A stretch of 7,561 nucleotides of DNA. It comes from Burkholderiales bacterium. GTDB lineage: Bacteria > Pseudomonadota > Gammaproteobacteria > Burkholderiales > Burkholderiaceae_C. The position numbers and the translations under genes were made by a program. How positions within the stretch are numbered: position 1 is the stretch's first letter; each line of letters begins with the position of its first letter. The DNA is taken from positions 1 to 7,561 of the forward strand of contig CANFNE010000120.1 of the NCBI GenBank assembly GCA_947448105.1. Direction: 5' to 3'. Below are positions 6,711-7,561 of the stretch, one piece after another. The notes under the pieces were generated by a model. The model was not told the origin of the DNA. It did not search any database and worked only from the letters and a program-made list of their open reading frames with translations.

Positions 6711-6721
6711 TCGCCTTGACC

Positions 6722-6765
6722 GGGGCGCCCTGCAGACAGGCGCCCCTGTTACTTCCCATTTTTTT
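6722..6765 (+). terminator. Probable terminator or attenuator between ftsH and folP
   Basis: A perfect 8-bp stem of G-C pairs joins GGGGCGCC (6722-6729) to GGCGCCCC (6739-6746) around a 9-nt loop. Seven T residues follow at 6759-6765, but 12 bases after the stem, further than in a textbook intrinsic terminator. It starts 12 bases past the ftsH stop and ends only 11 bases before folP. It may separate the two genes in part. Its 3' arm can also pair with the folP ribosome binding site region. Confidence 0.55.
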
Positions 6766-6769
6766 AGGG
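6766..6769 (+). promoter_or_regulatory. Ribosome binding site of folP
   Basis: AGGG lies 7 bases before ATG 6777 and is the only purine-rich candidate. Three of its bases belong to GGGCGCC (6767-6773), which can pair with GGCGCCC at 6739-6745, so access may depend on RNA folding. Confidence 0.6.
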
Positions 6770-6776
6770 CGCCCAG

Positions 6777-7561
6777 ATGCCCCATTGGCAAACCAGCCGA
6801 ACTGTGATCGACCTGTCGCGCGCGCAGGTGATGGGCATCGTCAACGTCACGCCGGACTCTTTTTCGGACGGCGGCCAGCACGCCAGCACCCGCGCGGCGC
6901 TGGAGCACTGCGAGACGCTGATCGCGCAGGGCGCCGACATTCTGGACATCGGCGCCGAATCCACCCGCCCGGGGGCGCAGCCCTTGTCACAGGCGCAAGA
7001 GCTTGAACGCCTGCTGCCGGTCTTGCGCGCCGCAGTCACGCTGGGCGTGCCTATTTCCGTGGACACCTACAAGCCCGGCGTAATGCAAGCGGCGCTTGAT
7101 ATGGGCGCGGACATCATCAACGACATTTGGGCGCTGCGTTGGGTGGATCCGGCGGATGGCATTTCGGGTGCTGACATCGTGGCGCAACACCCAAGCTGCG
7201 GTGTGTGCCTGATGCACATGCACGGCAACCCGCAAACCATGCAGGTCTCGCCCATGGAGGGCGACATCGTGGCGCCGGTGCGCGACTTTCTGGCGCAGGC
7301 GGCGCAGGCCTTGGTAAGTCAGGGCGTGGATGCGGCGCGCATTTGCATTGATCCGGGCATTGGCTTTGGCAAGACGGTGGCGCAAAACTTCAGCCTGCTC
7401 GCGCGCCAGCACGAGTTGCTGGCGCCGGGCTTTGCGCTGCTGGCGGGCTGGTCACGGAAATCGTCATTGGGCGCGGTCACGGGTGCAGCGGCGGATGACC
7501 GGGTAGTTGCCAGCGCGGTCGCGGCCACACTAGCGGTGCAAAACGGCGCCCGCGTTGTGCG
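6777..7561 (+). CDS. folP: Dihydropteroate synthase, 3' end missing
   Basis: FolP condenses 6-hydroxymethyl-dihydropterin diphosphate with p-aminobenzoate to dihydropteroate, the folate step blocked by sulfonamides. The frame runs open to the window edge, giving 261 complete residues of an expected 280-290. It is a TIM-barrel enzyme: the first signature is VMGIVNVTPDSFSDGG (18-33), the second GADILDIGAESTRP (52-65). Pterin-site residues D96 (SVDTYKP), N115 (IINDI), D192 (IDPGIGFGK) and K228 (GWSRKSS) match E. coli D96, N115, D185 and K221. F29, T63 and P65 correspond to E. coli F28, T62 and P64, where changes give sulfonamide resistance; all three are wild type, so this looks like the native, drug-sensitive enzyme. 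The last partial codon (CG) falls where the substrate-binding Arg (E. coli R255) is expected. It follows ftsH by 66 bp, the conserved order, and glmM probably follows outside. Confidence 0.96.
   Translation, partial: MPHWQTSRTVIDLSRAQVMGIVNVTPDSFSDGGQHASTRAALEHCETLIAQGADILDIGAESTRPGAQPLSQAQELERLLPVLRAAVTLGVPISVDTYKPGVMQAALDMGADIINDIWALRWVDPADGISGADIVAQHPSCGVCLMHMHGNPQTMQVSPMEGDIVAPVRDFLAQAAQALVSQGVDAARICIDPGIGFGKTVAQNFSLLARQHELLAPGFALLAGWSRKSSLGAVTGAAADDRVVASAVAATLAVQNGARVV

Noticed and set aside
4806..6908. 700-codon open frame on the minus strand opposite ftsH
   Set aside because: Its codon positions mirror the G/C-biased third positions of ftsH. The product is His/Gln/Val-rich with no recognisable domain, while ftsH has every catalytic motif.
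6548..7006. 152-codon plus-strand frame over the ftsH end and folP start
   Set aside because: It is out of frame with two certain genes and its product resembles nothing.
6777..7561. Acquired sulfonamide-resistance DHPS (sul type)
   Set aside because: The gene sits in the conserved ftsH-folP context and keeps wild-type residues F29, T63 and P65 at the resistance positions.

Overview
The window looks like ordinary core chromosome of a betaproteobacterium, most likely order Burkholderiales and family Comamonadaceae (a Rhodoferax, Polaromonas or Acidovorax relative). This rests on remembered protein likeness, high G+C with strong G/C third-position bias, and the gene order. I cannot name the genus without a search. 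No mobile element, phage gene, CRISPR array, tRNA, rRNA or toxin-antitoxin pair is visible. Codon use looks even throughout, so nothing suggests recent transfer.

Layout: (1) 1-2403 is the 3' three quarters of carB, the large subunit of carbamoyl-phosphate synthase; the window opens on the metal-binding Gln of its first catalytic half. (2) 2404-2491 holds a good intrinsic terminator and a greA leader without a Shine-Dalgarno site. (3) 2492-2968 is greA, the transcript cleavage factor. (4) 2982-3431 is a small four-helix membrane protein of the DUF4149 type, probably starting at GTG and likely read with greA. (5) 3436-3918 on the minus strand is yhbY, an RNA-binding ribosome assembly factor with a long basic tail; it converges on the DUF4149 gene with a 4-bp gap. 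(6) 3937-4638 is rlmE (ftsJ/rrmJ), the 23S rRNA U2552 2'-O-methyltransferase, divergent from yhbY across only 18 bp. (7) 4639-4787 is the ftsH leader, with two hairpins and a close match to a sigma-32 heat-shock promoter. (8) 4788-6710 is ftsH, the membrane AAA+ zinc protease, starting at TTG. (9) 6711-6776 is a hairpin-rich gap. (10) 6777-7561 is folP, dihydropteroate synthase, cut off by the window end some 20-30 codons before its stop.

The block greA / yhbY / rlmE / ftsH / folP is the same neighbourhood known from E. coli (greA, yhbY, rlmE, ftsH, folP, glmM). The themes are transcription fidelity (greA), large-subunit ribosome maturation (yhbY and rlmE), membrane protein quality control under heat stress (ftsH) and precursor synthesis (carB for pyrimidines and arginine, folP for folate).

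I found no undescribed system. The points worth a second look are regulatory: the 18-bp divergent yhbY/rlmE gap with back-to-back -10-like hexamers and no SD for either gene, the sigma-32-like promoter serving ftsH separately from rlmE, the TTG start of ftsH, and competing GC hairpins just before folP that could hide its ribosome binding site.
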